From IMG/VR virus record IMGVR_UViG_3300021085_000251, positions 1 through 21,997 of that record: a DNA stretch of 21,997 nucleotides. The stretch is one strand, 5' to 3'. Source of the stretch: a virus. The notes under the pieces are model-generated. The model saw only the letters and a list, made by a program, of their open reading frames with translations. It was not told the origin of the DNA and searched no databases. A program made the position numbers and the translations under genes. Shown here piece by piece: positions 6,023-13,662 of this stretch (within the stretch, counting starts at the first letter, position 1; the number at the start of each line of letters is the position of its first letter).

Positions 6023-8242
6023 ATGGCACAAAAAGCAAAGGGCTATCAGGAAGCTATTACTGACGATCAACTGGTCAATATGATTGACTCAGGCGTGATG
6101 CACAGTGTAGGTCACTTCCTTAGCTCATCCGATCTTACTAGGGAAAGAATTAAAGCTACTTACGAGTATGCTGGTCTAGCTAAAGATCATCTTTCACCTC
6201 AAGGTGTATCGAGCATTGTTGCTTCAGATACTACCGAAGTTATTGAAGCGTACTCAGCTATTATCTCAGAACTTATGTTTGAGAACCAAAAGCTAGCACG
6301 TTTCCTTCCATACTCTACAAGCCCTGCAGCGCTTATGTCGTCGCAGCAAGCTTCCGATGTAGTTAATTATTGCATCTTTAAAAAGAACGATGGCTGGCGT
6401 ATTTTTAATACGTGGGTTAAGTCGGCTCTTCTTTGGAAGACCGCAGTTATCCGTTGGGATTATTGTGAAGAGTATGAATACCGTTTTGAAGAATACGAAA
6501 GCATTAATCAACTTGCACTTGATGAACTCTTGGCAGATGATAATGTAGAAATCGTTGGCGACTTAATGCTTGAAAACGATTTTAACATTGAAGAAGCTGT
6601 TTACAAAGATGTTCGTATCAAACGTAAAGTTGATAAGTCTGGTGTTAAACTAGAAGTAGTTCCGCCAGAAGATTTTCGTATTGATCGGGATGCGTCTTCA
6701 ATTGAAGATGCAAGCTTTATTGCTATTCAACGGGATATGACCCGCTCCGAAATTAGAAAACAATGGCCAGATGTTGCTGATAGTGTAGAAGACTGGGATC
6801 GTCTTGGTTCTTCTATTGGGCAGCAATTTGATGTGTATAGCGAAGAACGCTCGGTACGCAAAGAAGTTACTGGCCAAGAGTACTATGATGAGCCTAATGT
6901 AGGTGACCTCTTTGGTACTGAAGCTAATACCGAAGTATCTGTTACAGAATCTTGGTTACGAGTAGATCGTGATGGAGATGGTGTAGCAGAGCTTAAACAC
7001 ATTATTACTGTTGGAAATCATATTTTATATGAAGAAGATATTGACATGGTTCCGTTGGCAGCTATTAGCCCCTTCGAAGTACCGCATGAATTCTACGGTC
7101 TTTCAATGGCTGATATGGTTCGATCGTCAACTCTGGCAAGCACAGCTATCTTACGGGGGTTCGTGGAGAATACTTATCTTACTAACTACTCTCCGAAGCT
7201 GGCTGACCCGAATGTTGTCGATTTCAGCGCACTCCAAAATATGAAACCAAAGCAGTTGATTGCTACCAATGGTAATCCAGCTGCAGCGGTTTCTTCTATG
7301 CCCCCCGAAGCTATGTCTGCGGGTACTGTGCCGCTCCTTGAGTTCTTACAACTCCACAAGGAACAAGCGACAGGCATGTCGAAGGCTGCACAAGGGCTTA
7401 ACGACACCCTTTATGTATCAGGTAATAGTGAACAAAAAGTATCTCAAGTACAGTCAGCAGCTCAGAAGCGTATTCAACACATTGTACGCCGATTTGCTGA
7501 GACTGGGTTTAAGCGTTGCATACTTGGTGTTTACCATTTAATGCGACAGAATATGAAAGAAACTTTGTATAACACGCCTACCTCTACGGGTGTATATAGC
7601 ATGGTTGATGTTTCTAAACTCCCAGAAACAATGGATGTTGAAGTAAATATTAATGTTGGAGAAAACAGCAATGACTCGCGGCTCCAAAAGGTTACGAACA
7701 TCGGACAACAAATCTTACCCGCCCTTCAAGCGGCGGGACAAGGGATGGCGGTTAAACCCGAAGCTGGTCTGGCACTTGCTTATGAAGCCATTCAAGCTAT
7801 GGGTCTTGATCCTACGAAGTATCTTCAGAATTACGAAGACCCAGGATTCCAAGAGCAAGCTCAAGCAGCTATGGCCGAACAACAACAGCAGGCTCAGGTA
7901 GAGCAGCAAATGCAACAACAAATGCAAGCTACTCAAATGGCCTTGAACGAAGCTAATGTTCGTTATACACAAGTTCAAGCAGATAATTCTCTGCAAGATA
8001 ACACTAAACAACTGGCAGTAGCCCTTGACAAGTCTAACCAAGAATGGTCTAAACTTGCTTTGGAAGCTGCTAAAGATGGCATGTCCTTACCACCTCGCCC
8101 CGACTTTGAAGAGTTATTTCAACTCGCTATGACGGGCATTCAGGCCATGTCTAATCAATTACCCGTCTCCCCAGCGTCTGCCGTTCCTTCTGAAGAAGAA
8201 GAAGCTATGATGGCTGAGATGATGGCACAAGGACAAATATAA
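6023..8242 (+). CDS. Portal protein (P22-type head-tail connector), about 739 aa
   Basis: The portal forms the dodecameric ring at one capsid vertex through which DNA is packaged and ejected. The length from the ATG at 6023 is close to that of phage P22 gp1 (725 aa). Typical portal segments are visible: PPEDFRIDRDASS followed by an RDMTRSEIRKQ helix, RDGDGVAELKHI, PFEVPHEFYGLSMADMV, and EQATGMSKAAQGL (about residue 447), then AAQKRIQHIVRRFAETGFKR. The C-terminal 150 residues (from about residue 605) are Gln/Ala-rich with long helical runs, as in the barrel helices of P22-like portals. The scaffold and major capsid genes follow, which agrees with the assignment. Translation could start earlier at GTG 5975, adding 16 residues. 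The portal call is firm from motifs, length and order. Confidence 0.93.
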   Translation: MAQKAKGYQEAITDDQLVNMIDSGVMHSVGHFLSSSDLTRERIKATYEYAGLAKDHLSPQGVSSIVASDTTEVIEAYSAIISELMFENQKLARFLPYSTSPAALMSSQQASDVVNYCIFKKNDGWRIFNTWVKSALLWKTAVIRWDYCEEYEYRFEEYESINQLALDELLADDNVEIVGDLMLENDFNIEEAVYKDVRIKRKVDKSGVKLEVVPPEDFRIDRDASSIEDASFIAIQRDMTRSEIRKQWPDVADSVEDWDRLGSSIGQQFDVYSEERSVRKEVTGQEYYDEPNVGDLFGTEANTEVSVTESWLRVDRDGDGVAELKHIITVGNHILYEEDIDMVPLAAISPFEVPHEFYGLSMADMVRSSTLASTAILRGFVENTYLTNYSPKLADPNVVDFSALQNMKPKQLIATNGNPAAAVSSMPPEAMSAGTVPLLEFLQLHKEQATGMSKAAQGLNDTLYVSGNSEQKVSQVQSAAQKRIQHIVRRFAETGFKRCILGVYHLMRQNMKETLYNTPTSTGVYSMVDVSKLPETMDVEVNINVGENSNDSRLQKVTNIGQQILPALQAAGQGMAVKPEAGLALAYEAIQAMGLDPTKYLQNYEDPGFQEQAQAAMAEQQQQAQVEQQMQQQMQATQMALNEANVRYTQVQADNSLQDNTKQLAVALDKSNQEWSKLALEAAKDGMSLPPRPDFEELFQLAMTGIQAMSNQLPVSPASAVPSEEEEAMMAEMMAQGQI

Positions 8243-8548
8243 ATGGACAAGTACAAAAAGACAGCTGAGAAGAAGCTGACTGGTAAAGTTCATCCCGACA
8301 CACTCGCAAAGGAAGCTCTGGTTAATGCAGAGTTTTCTTCGCGGGAACGTGAAAATTTCTTTAACGATGCCTATGGAGAGGTCTTAGTAGATCTTTTTGT
8401 TGAATGGCTTAAAACTGACCCACACGAATCTAAGAGTCGTGAATTTTTATATAGCACAGCTATGGGGTTAGGCTCTTTAAAAGAGAAGTTAATCGCTATT
8501 GAAACTTATGGGAAGAACATTCCACACATTACAGAGGACAATAACTAA
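8243..8548 (+). CDS. Small hypothetical head-module protein (101 aa)
   Basis: The ATG at 8243 follows the portal stop directly, with AAGGA at 8229-8233 as its ribosome binding site. The stop overlaps the next start (TAATG at 8546-8550). The product starts MDKYKKTAEKKLTGKVHPDT and has a helical, amphipathic middle (FFNDAYGEVLVDLFVEWLKT) and a C-terminal SREFLYSTAMGLGSLKEKL. It is soluble, with no Cys or transmembrane segment. I have no firm family name. Small helical proteins between portal and scaffold genes are frequent in podovirus head modules, and this one is probably a minor head or assembly factor. Confidence 0.75.
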   Translation: MDKYKKTAEKKLTGKVHPDTLAKEALVNAEFSSRERENFFNDAYGEVLVDLFVEWLKTDPHESKSREFLYSTAMGLGSLKEKLIAIETYGKNIPHITEDNN

Positions 8549-8748
8549 TGAATGAGCATGAAGAAAAAGCTCTAGTTGCATTAAGTGCAGCTATCGAACG
8601 CGATATTAAAATGATTGCACAACATCCAGTACGAATTCTGGATACTATTAATACGTTGAGCAATATGATTACTATTCGTGATTATTTAGAAGCTAAAGCG
8701 GCTGTACCCTCGAAAGCACCCGCCAAAGCAAAAGGAGATAAGAAATAA
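8548..8748 (+). CDS. Small hypothetical head-module protein (66 aa)
   Basis: Coupled at both ends: ATG at 8548 within TAATG, and stop at 8746-8748 overlapping the scaffold ATG. The first 50 residues look fully helical (ALVALSAAIERDIKMIAQHP, then INTLSNMITIRDYLEAKAA). The last 16 residues are a basic, Ala/Pro/Lys-rich tail (SKAPAKAKGDKK) that could contact DNA or the acidic scaffold protein made next. I do not recognise the family. Its place between portal and scaffold suggests a role in head assembly. Confidence 0.72.
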   Translation: MNEHEEKALVALSAAIERDIKMIAQHPVRILDTINTLSNMITIRDYLEAKAAVPSKAPAKAKGDKK

Positions 8749-9881
8749 TGGATGAAACTGAAGTAAACGAAGTCGCTACCCTCGAAGAGGATGCCATTTC
8801 TACTGATGTTAATACCGATCGCACTGAAGACGACATCTTGGCTGACATTCTATCTAACACCGAATTCCTAGAGGAAGACGATGTTCCCCAGTTAGAATCT
8901 CTACCCGATGATGAGATGGAAGATACAGGCGATCCTGACGAGTTGGATTCAGAAGACCCAATGGATGAAGACGAGTCAGTGAATGATGATGATGAAGAGA
9001 TTGATGAAGAGTCTGAAGAAGACAGTGATGACGAAGATGCCTCCGATGAGGACGCTACCGACGAAGTTACTGCCTACGAAGAAGACGAAGTTGATTGGGA
9101 TATTCATGTTCCCGTAACCATTGATGGTGAACAATCCCTCGTATCACTTGCCGAACTTCGCAAGGGATATGCTACGGAACAACATCTTTCAAAGAAGGGT
9201 CGCGAACTAGGCGAAGCACGGAAAGAAATCGAAGCCGAGCGAGAACAACGTCTTGGTGAACTAGTAAGTCTCACTGAGGCTGTTAATGGTATGCTTGCTT
9301 CAAATGAGCAAGAGCTTGCACAACAATATCATAATCTCGATGCCGAGATTGTTAAGGCAAGGGAAGAGGGTAATACCTTTGAACTTACTGAACTTAAAGA
9401 TAAACGTGAGCAAGCACAACAAGCCTACTGGGAAGCTCGCAATCGCCGTGAAGCGGTTGTAACCCAGACTCTTGAGCAAAAGCAAACTGCTGAAGCCCAA
9501 GAATGGAATACTAAAGTAGAGCAATTCTTTACTGAAATCGAAGAAGTAATTCCTGGATACGACGATAAGTATGCAGAAGACCTTCGGGGATTTGGTAATG
9601 AAATTGGTTTGTCTGAAGAATTCATGGCAACCGTGGCTGATGTGTCAATTGTTAAAGCGCTAGACGACTACCGTAAATTAAAGAATGGTGTCAAAACTGG
9701 TGCTAAGAAACGAGCTAAATCCGTCGTTAAGAAAGCCCCTGTTAAGAAAGCTAAACCAGCTCAACAGAAACAACAGGATGCTGACAAGATGACTAAGGCT
9801 CGTGCGTTCCGCGATGGAGCGTCACAAGATGAACAAATGGCTTTTCTCCGTAACTACGCCTCCAAATCTCTAAACCAATAA
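8748..9881 (+). CDS. Capsid scaffold protein (377 aa)
   Basis: Scaffold proteins direct procapsid assembly and leave before or during DNA packaging. The ATG at 8748 overlaps the preceding stop, and an AAGGAG lies just upstream. Residues 1-118 are extremely acidic, with dense Asp/Glu runs from about residue 60 to 115. Then comes VPVTIDGEQSLVSLAELRKG (121-140) and YATEQHLSKKGRELGEARKE, the short beta/helix element that I know from many phage scaffolds. Residues about 145-270 are a long coiled coil rich in Glu, Arg and Gln. Residues about 317-345 are Lys-rich, and the C-terminus (MTKARAFRDGASQDEQMAFL) is helical. A basic C-terminal helix that binds the coat protein is the known P22 arrangement. 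The position directly before the major capsid gene agrees. Confidence is high for the role and lower for any specific family. Confidence 0.88.
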   Translation: MDETEVNEVATLEEDAISTDVNTDRTEDDILADILSNTEFLEEDDVPQLESLPDDEMEDTGDPDELDSEDPMDEDESVNDDDEEIDEESEEDSDDEDASDEDATDEVTAYEEDEVDWDIHVPVTIDGEQSLVSLAELRKGYATEQHLSKKGRELGEARKEIEAEREQRLGELVSLTEAVNGMLASNEQELAQQYHNLDAEIVKAREEGNTFELTELKDKREQAQQAYWEARNRREAVVTQTLEQKQTAEAQEWNTKVEQFFTEIEEVIPGYDDKYAEDLRGFGNEIGLSEEFMATVADVSIVKALDDYRKLKNGVKTGAKKRAKSVVKKAPVKKAKPAQQKQQDADKMTKARAFRDGASQDEQMAFLRNYASKSLNQ

Positions 9882-9898
9882 AAATCAGGTGATTTAAA

Positions 9899-11011
9899 AT
9901 GGCAACTAACCCTTATGCTACTCGCCAGTCTGCTAGCATTGCCTCTGGCACAAGCAGCTCTAGCGTATCCGAACGTGAAGATCTAGCTAACTTTATTAGC
10001 ATGATCACACGTGACGAAACCCCATTCACTTCTGGCATTGGCAAGTCGAAAGCGACTGCCGTATACCACGAATGGCAAACTGACACCCTCGAAGCTCCTG
10101 GCAACAGCCGCTTGATCGAAGGTGCTGACTATGCAACTCCGGACGGATCTGGCTCTAACGCCGATGGCGCTTCGGGTGCAGAAGCTTATAAGACTGGTCC
10201 TAATCGTACCCGTCTTGGTAACTTTACGCAAATCAACGGTAAAACCATTGCTGTCTCTGGCACGAAACGTGCTGTAGACCAAGCTGGTGTTGCTGATGAG
10301 TATGCTTACCAGCTGAAAAAGCGCGGTACAGAACTGCGTCGTGACGTAGAAGCCGACATCGTAAACAGCAACCAAGTCGCTAGCGGCTCTGGCGCTCGTA
10401 CGATGGGTGGTTACACCGCATGGGTCAACAACACTGACACCGTAGTCTACAAAGACGCTGGTACGTCAACTATCAATGTTGCTGCCCCCTCTACTGGTGA
10501 TCAAGGCGAAGGCTCGACTGGCATTGTTGCTGGTTCTGCCGATGCTTATGATGCAATCACATTGGCTGACATTGACACGGTAATGCAAGGCATCTACGAA
10601 GAAGGCGGTAACGCTACTACGCTGATGACCTCGCCGAAAGTCCGCCGTGACATTTCTGCTCTGGCACACGCTTCTGGCGTAAACACTCGCCGTAACATCG
10701 ATGAGTCTGGCTCTTTGCGTCAGTCGATTGACGTATACATGAGTGACTTTGGCGATCTCGCCATTGTACCGAACTACATCATGGGTCTGAATGTACCTGC
10801 TGATTATGCAGCAAGTGGTGCAAACACTTCCTTTGGTAACGCATTTGCGTTCATCTATGATCCGTCTTACTGGGCTGTCGCGACTCTTCGTCCGATGAGC
10901 GAAGTTGACGTAGGTCAAAAAGGTGATAGCACTGTTGGTATGCTCGTTGAAGAGACTACCCTTGAGTGCAAAAACCCGAAAGCTTCAGGCGCTATCTACG
11001 GCCTCAAGTAA
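9899..11011 (+). CDS. Major capsid protein (HK97-fold, DUF5309/SU10-like), 370 aa
   Basis: This protein forms the icosahedral shell. The ATG at 9899 follows AGGTGA (9887-9892). The N-terminal region has REDLANFISMITRDETPFTS, then GIGKSKATAVYHEWQTDTLE, which is the signature of the DUF5309 (phage SU10 major capsid) family. This is followed by GNFTQINGKTIAVSGTKRAV and KRGTELRRDVEADIV, all in the expected order. The C-terminal half contains TTLMTSPKVRRDISALA and RPMSEVDVGQKGDSTVGMLV, also typical. Length fits the family. Codon choice differs from most of the window: none of the 16 Leu codons is TTA and five are CTG, in line with very high expression. A strong hairpin terminator follows the stop. 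The call is firm from sequence and gene order. Confidence 0.95.
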   Translation: MATNPYATRQSASIASGTSSSSVSEREDLANFISMITRDETPFTSGIGKSKATAVYHEWQTDTLEAPGNSRLIEGADYATPDGSGSNADGASGAEAYKTGPNRTRLGNFTQINGKTIAVSGTKRAVDQAGVADEYAYQLKKRGTELRRDVEADIVNSNQVASGSGARTMGGYTAWVNNTDTVVYKDAGTSTINVAAPSTGDQGEGSTGIVAGSADAYDAITLADIDTVMQGIYEEGGNATTLMTSPKVRRDISALAHASGVNTRRNIDESGSLRQSIDVYMSDFGDLAIVPNYIMGLNVPADYAASGANTSFGNAFAFIYDPSYWAVATLRPMSEVDVGQKGDSTVGMLVEETTLECKNPKASGAIYGLK

Positions 11012-11018
11012 TCTTTGT

Positions 11019-11049
11019 GGGGAGATCCTTCGGGGTCTCCCCCTTTATT
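11019..11049 (+). terminator. Rho-independent terminator after the major capsid gene
   Basis: A 10-bp stem (11019-11028 with 11033-11042, one G-T wobble) closes on a TTCG tetraloop and is followed by CTTTATT. The stem is GC-rich and the UUCG loop is especially stable. It lies 8 bases after the capsid stop and ends just before the ribosome binding site of the next gene, so it likely lowers expression of downstream tail genes relative to the capsid gene or acts as a 3' stabiliser. Confidence 0.88.
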
Positions 11050-11062
11050 CTAGGAGAAAACT

Positions 11063-11296
11063 ATGTCTTTAGTTCTTAAAATTACAAATCCGACAGGCAC
11101 AACATCTGGTGGAATTGCAGCGAATAAAAGTTATTTTTATCAGCTTAATGATACTGCCTTTGTAGTAACTGGTGATAATGACACGACTATTGTTGCTGCT
11201 GATGTAGCAGGTACAGCTTATACTACAGCTACCCTTGTTATTAAAGTTGGCCATCTAGGTCGTAACGGCACTTTTGATGAACTTCTTTCATCTTAA
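11063..11296 (+). CDS. Small hypothetical protein after the capsid gene (77 aa)
   Basis: The ATG at 11063 follows AGGAG (11052-11056). The product is small and Thr/Val/Ala-rich: it begins MSLVLKITNPTGTTSGGIAA, has NDTAFVVTGDNDTTIVAADV, and ends VKVGHLGRNGTFDELLSS. The pattern of short hydrophobic strands and Gly/Asn turns predicts an all-beta fold, with no membrane segment or Cys. I do not recognise a family. Position just after the capsid gene is typical of capsid decoration or head-completion proteins, and a small beta-rich protein would suit decoration. That is inference from position and composition only. Confidence 0.72.
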   Translation: MSLVLKITNPTGTTSGGIAANKSYFYQLNDTAFVVTGDNDTTIVAADVAGTAYTTATLVIKVGHLGRNGTFDELLSS

Positions 11297-11314
11297 TTCT
11301 CATAGGAGAGGACA

Positions 11315-11659
11315 ATGAAGAAATGGGATATTACCCCTGGAGTTAACCCTAATGACGTTAACTTGAAGGGCGAAGTTTATTTTGATAAAGGTGTTGCAGC
11401 AGACTGGCGTGTTACGCAGGATCTCGCACCTTTTCTCAAACAAGTTAAGCTTGAAAGGGAACAGTTAGCAGCTACCCCTCAAGCTAATAAAGGTCACTAC
11501 AGGAAATTTGCAACAATACCTGATGTGATCGCAATTGAAATTATGGAAAATCACGGTCTCGATATTCATCATCCTGAGTTTATGAAAACAAAGGAAGAAG
11601 TACAAAAACTTAAAAGAGTTATTATGTCTGAATATCCCGACCTCATTGTAAGTACTTAG
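11315..11659 (+). CDS. Hypothetical head-tail region protein (114 aa)
   Basis: The ATG at 11315 follows AGGAGAGG (11304-11311). The N-terminus is MKKWDITPGVNPNDVNLKGE, then a charged helix DLAPFLKQVKLEREQL, then the segment YRKFATIPDVIAIEIMENHG followed by LDIHHPEFM, and a final Lys/Glu helix ending in EYPDLIVST. It is a compact, soluble protein. The YRKFATIPDVIAIEI segment is familiar to me from small proteins encoded between capsid and adaptor genes in other marine phages, but I cannot name the function. It may be a head-completion or connector accessory factor. Confidence 0.75.
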   Translation: MKKWDITPGVNPNDVNLKGEVYFDKGVAADWRVTQDLAPFLKQVKLEREQLAATPQANKGHYRKFATIPDVIAIEIMENHGLDIHHPEFMKTKEEVQKLKRVIMSEYPDLIVST

Positions 11660-11668
11660 GAGGCTCTT

Positions 11669-12985
11669 ATGTCTACACCTCTCTACGATGCGCTTGTTAC
11701 TAAAGTGCGAGACTGGTCCAATAGGGATTCAGAGTCTCTTCCTGATTCTATTATTAAAGATTCATTAACATATGCATCAGAATCAGCCTATCGTGAACTT
11801 CGTCTTCAAGGTATGGAAAAAATTTATACATTTGAAGCGGATAACGATGGAAATACATTTAACGTTCCAAGTGATCTTAAAGAGTTTATTTCGTTAAGAC
11901 AACTTAGCAGCGCAACATCTAATGTAGCAGGAACAGAGACCTATTCATTCACAGCAACTACAGGGCAAACCTTGTTTAATGGTGCGGATGATGATGGTAA
12001 TCAATTACAATATGTACCAAATGCTATTTTAGTAACTGTGAACGGCGTTTTTCTTTCGCCTTCAGAGTATACAGCAACAAATGGTTTGAGTGTTGTATTA
12101 ACTAGCTCAGCCTACGCTCAAGACGAAGTAAATGTAGTTGCATTTAACAGTATTGTTGATAGTGCTAGTATTGCTACGTTTGAGTATACTGCTACAGCAA
12201 GCCAAACAGTTTTTACAGGTACTGATAACAATAATAATTCTTTAGCTTACAAATTAAATAAAGTATTAGTAACTGTTAACGGTGTTTATCAAGACCCCGC
12301 GAATTTTACGGCTGCAAACAGAACATCTGTAGTTCTTAATTCGGGTGCTACTTTAAATGATGAAGTTAAAATTGTTTCTTTTAATGAAACAACTGTTTAT
12401 TCTTCTCAAGTATCTACTGTAGAAAATCAAACAGTAGTATACGATAATCGCGCTGATTACCGCAGTTTTGTTAGTGATTGTTCTAATAAATACTCATTAA
12501 ATCTTTGGACCCGTCAAGGCAATAAGATTATAGTGAATCCTGCTTTCAAAAAAGGCGATGCATTTGAACTTTATTACTATTCAGACGGTTCGGATTTAGG
12601 CGCGGAATACGAAGTTACTTCTGCCAATTTTCAAAATGGTTTATTAGAAACATCGACCCAAGCAGCAGGCCAAGCTTTATATTTTATTAATGCTACGACA
12701 CCAATTGCAGGTGAAGATGTTCCTTCAAATAATCAAGGTGGTTCTTATCAATATCCTTTTTATTTCAAAGGTATAGAACAACCACATTTTCTCAGAGATA
12801 ATCAAGAACGCCTTCTTATTTACGGAGCGCTATCTTTTATTAATGATTATCTTGGTGAAACAAATGAATCAACAAAATATGAAACTAAAGCGGCTCAGTT
12901 AATTCAACGGCTCCTCAATGAAGAAGTATTTAAACAATCTTCAGGTGGTAATGTTAGAATTAATTTTGAAGGCCCTCTAATTTAA
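11669..12985 (+). CDS. Head-tail adaptor (gp4/tail tubular A-like) with two inserted repeat domains, 438 aa
   Basis: The adaptor ring sits under the portal and joins it to the tail nozzle. The ATG at 11669 follows TAGGAGG (11657-11663). Residues 1-80 are the helical adaptor start (YDALVTKVRDWSNRDSESLP, then LTYASESAYRELRLQG and VPSDLKEFISLRQL). Residues about 250-310 resume adaptor text with NKYSLNLWTRQGNKIIVNPA and FELYYYSDGSDLGAEYEV. The typical adaptor lacks what lies between: two beta-rich domains of 71 residues each (90-160 and 169-239) with the same motif order. The C-terminal 70 residues are helical (RLLIYGALSFINDYLGETN). The gene order capsid, adaptor, nozzle supports the role. The insertion makes the protein longer than common adaptors, and the inserted domains probably project outward. 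I am confident of the adaptor core, less so of the insert's function. Confidence 0.82.
   Translation: MSTPLYDALVTKVRDWSNRDSESLPDSIIKDSLTYASESAYRELRLQGMEKIYTFEADNDGNTFNVPSDLKEFISLRQLSSATSNVAGTETYSFTATTGQTLFNGADDDGNQLQYVPNAILVTVNGVFLSPSEYTATNGLSVVLTSSAYAQDEVNVVAFNSIVDSASIATFEYTATASQTVFTGTDNNNNSLAYKLNKVLVTVNGVYQDPANFTAANRTSVVLNSGATLNDEVKIVSFNETTVYSSQVSTVENQTVVYDNRADYRSFVSDCSNKYSLNLWTRQGNKIIVNPAFKKGDAFELYYYSDGSDLGAEYEVTSANFQNGLLETSTQAAGQALYFINATTPIAGEDVPSNNQGGSYQYPFYFKGIEQPHFLRDNQERLLIYGALSFINDYLGETNESTKYETKAAQLIQRLLNEEVFKQSSGGNVRINFEGPLI
11936..12385 (+). repeat. Tandem repeat domains inside the adaptor gene
   Basis: Residues 90-160 (11936-12148) and 169-239 (12173-12385) of the adaptor align along their length. 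Both have Y-x-F/Y-TAT followed by (G/S)QT-(L/V)F, then LVTVNGV, then a Tyr/Phe-TA-x-N motif, (S/T)SVVL, and a final DEV-(N/K)-(V/I)-V-(A/S)-F-N. The DNA copies have diverged well beyond third positions, so the duplication is not recent. This module is familiar as a repeating beta domain in phage structural proteins. Confidence 0.85.
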
Positions 12986-12996
12986 GAGATATAAAA

Positions 12997-13137
12997 ATGA
13001 AAGAATTAGTAGACCTCGCCGCTTGTGGCACTATCGTAACTGCCTATTTAGGCTTTCTCCCCCCGATCGCAGCAGGCTTTGCTATTATTTGGTACGTAGT
13101 ATTGTTGCATGATCGATTTAAAAAAGACGAGGACTAA
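12997..13137 (+). CDS. Small two-helix membrane peptide, holin-like (46 aa)
   Basis: ATG at 12997, 11 bases after the adaptor stop, with only a weak purine-rich AAGAGAT upstream. The product begins MKELVDLAACGTIVTAYLGF, turns at a Pro-Pro, continues IAAGFAIIWYVVLLHDRFKK and ends in DED. Residues 6-38 are almost entirely hydrophobic with the Pro-Pro break at 22-23, giving one long or two short membrane helices. The C-terminus is charged and would lie in the cytoplasm. The size and layout suit a small holin or lysis accessory protein, but small membrane peptides can also be virion components. It directly precedes another membrane protein, and the two may work together. Confidence 0.7.
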   Translation: MKELVDLAACGTIVTAYLGFLPPIAAGFAIIWYVVLLHDRFKKDED

Positions 13138-13140
13138 CTA

Positions 13141-13653
13141 ATGTTTGGATTGTCTAGCACTGCTCTTAGCGGTATTATTGGTGGGGCTGGTGGGTTTGTC
13201 TTTAAACTCATTGGTCAACAAGCCGAAATGAAGGCTGCTGAAAAGAAACATCAAATGGATGTTATGGCTATGCAGTCCGAAAATTATTTCAAAGCTTTAG
13301 ATAAAGAAATTGAACTTGTAAAAGTTAAAGCTGAATTTGAAGAACGTGTTTCTTCCCTTGATCCGTTCCGAGCGGCAACTCGACGAGTTATTGCGCTTGG
13401 CCTTTTAGGTCTGTTAGCATTTCTACCATTATACGTTATCTTTGGTGGGATGGAATGGATTTGGATGTTCGAAGAAACTCAAAAAAGTGGGTATTGGATT
13501 TTTAGTACTAAAGAAATAATTCATAGAATTGTAACTGAAACAGGACTTCCAGTAGAATGGTTGTTCGGTGTATCAGAAGCGTTTGCTTTAGTAGTTAGTT
13601 TTTACTTTGGCGGGTCAGCTGCTCAAATTAAAAATCCGTACGATAAAAAATAG
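13141..13653 (+). CDS. Putative holin-like three-segment membrane protein (170 aa)
   Basis: The ATG at 13141 lies 3 bases after the stop of the 46-residue membrane peptide, and GAGGA overlaps that gene's end. The product has a hydrophobic N-terminal segment (about residues 5-24, Gly-rich), a charged coiled coil (27-70, QQAEMKAAEKKHQMDVMAMQ), then DPFRAATRR before a clear membrane helix (about 83-101, VIALGLLGLLAFLPLYVIFG). A last hydrophobic helix at about 140-157 ends in SFYFGGSAAQ. This resembles the layout of the GTA_holin_3TM family: coiled coil, Arg-rich entry, two membrane helices and an F-(Y/W)-FG-type end. A holin would form lesions in the inner membrane to release the lysozyme. The alternative is a virion membrane-interacting protein, because the gene lies between adaptor and nozzle rather than next to the lysozyme. 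Confidence 0.65.
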   Translation: MFGLSSTALSGIIGGAGGFVFKLIGQQAEMKAAEKKHQMDVMAMQSENYFKALDKEIELVKVKAEFEERVSSLDPFRAATRRVIALGLLGLLAFLPLYVIFGGMEWIWMFEETQKSGYWIFSTKEIIHRIVTETGLPVEWLFGVSEAFALVVSFYFGGSAAQIKNPYDKK

Positions 13654-13662
13654 GAGATCATT

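Noticed and set aside
10466-10918. 150-codon open frame on the minus strand across the capsid gene
   Set aside because: It lies wholly within the strongly supported capsid gene, its product is a low-quality Arg/Ser/Cys/Thr mixture without motifs, and the open frame is explained by the capsid gene's codon bias. The similar minus-strand frame at 9983-10375 is rejected for the same reason.
12980-12999. T7-like promoter tail (GAGATATAA) before the 46-residue gene
   Set aside because: Only a short A/T-rich stretch matches, no full promoter consensus is present, and no second copy was found at other gene borders.
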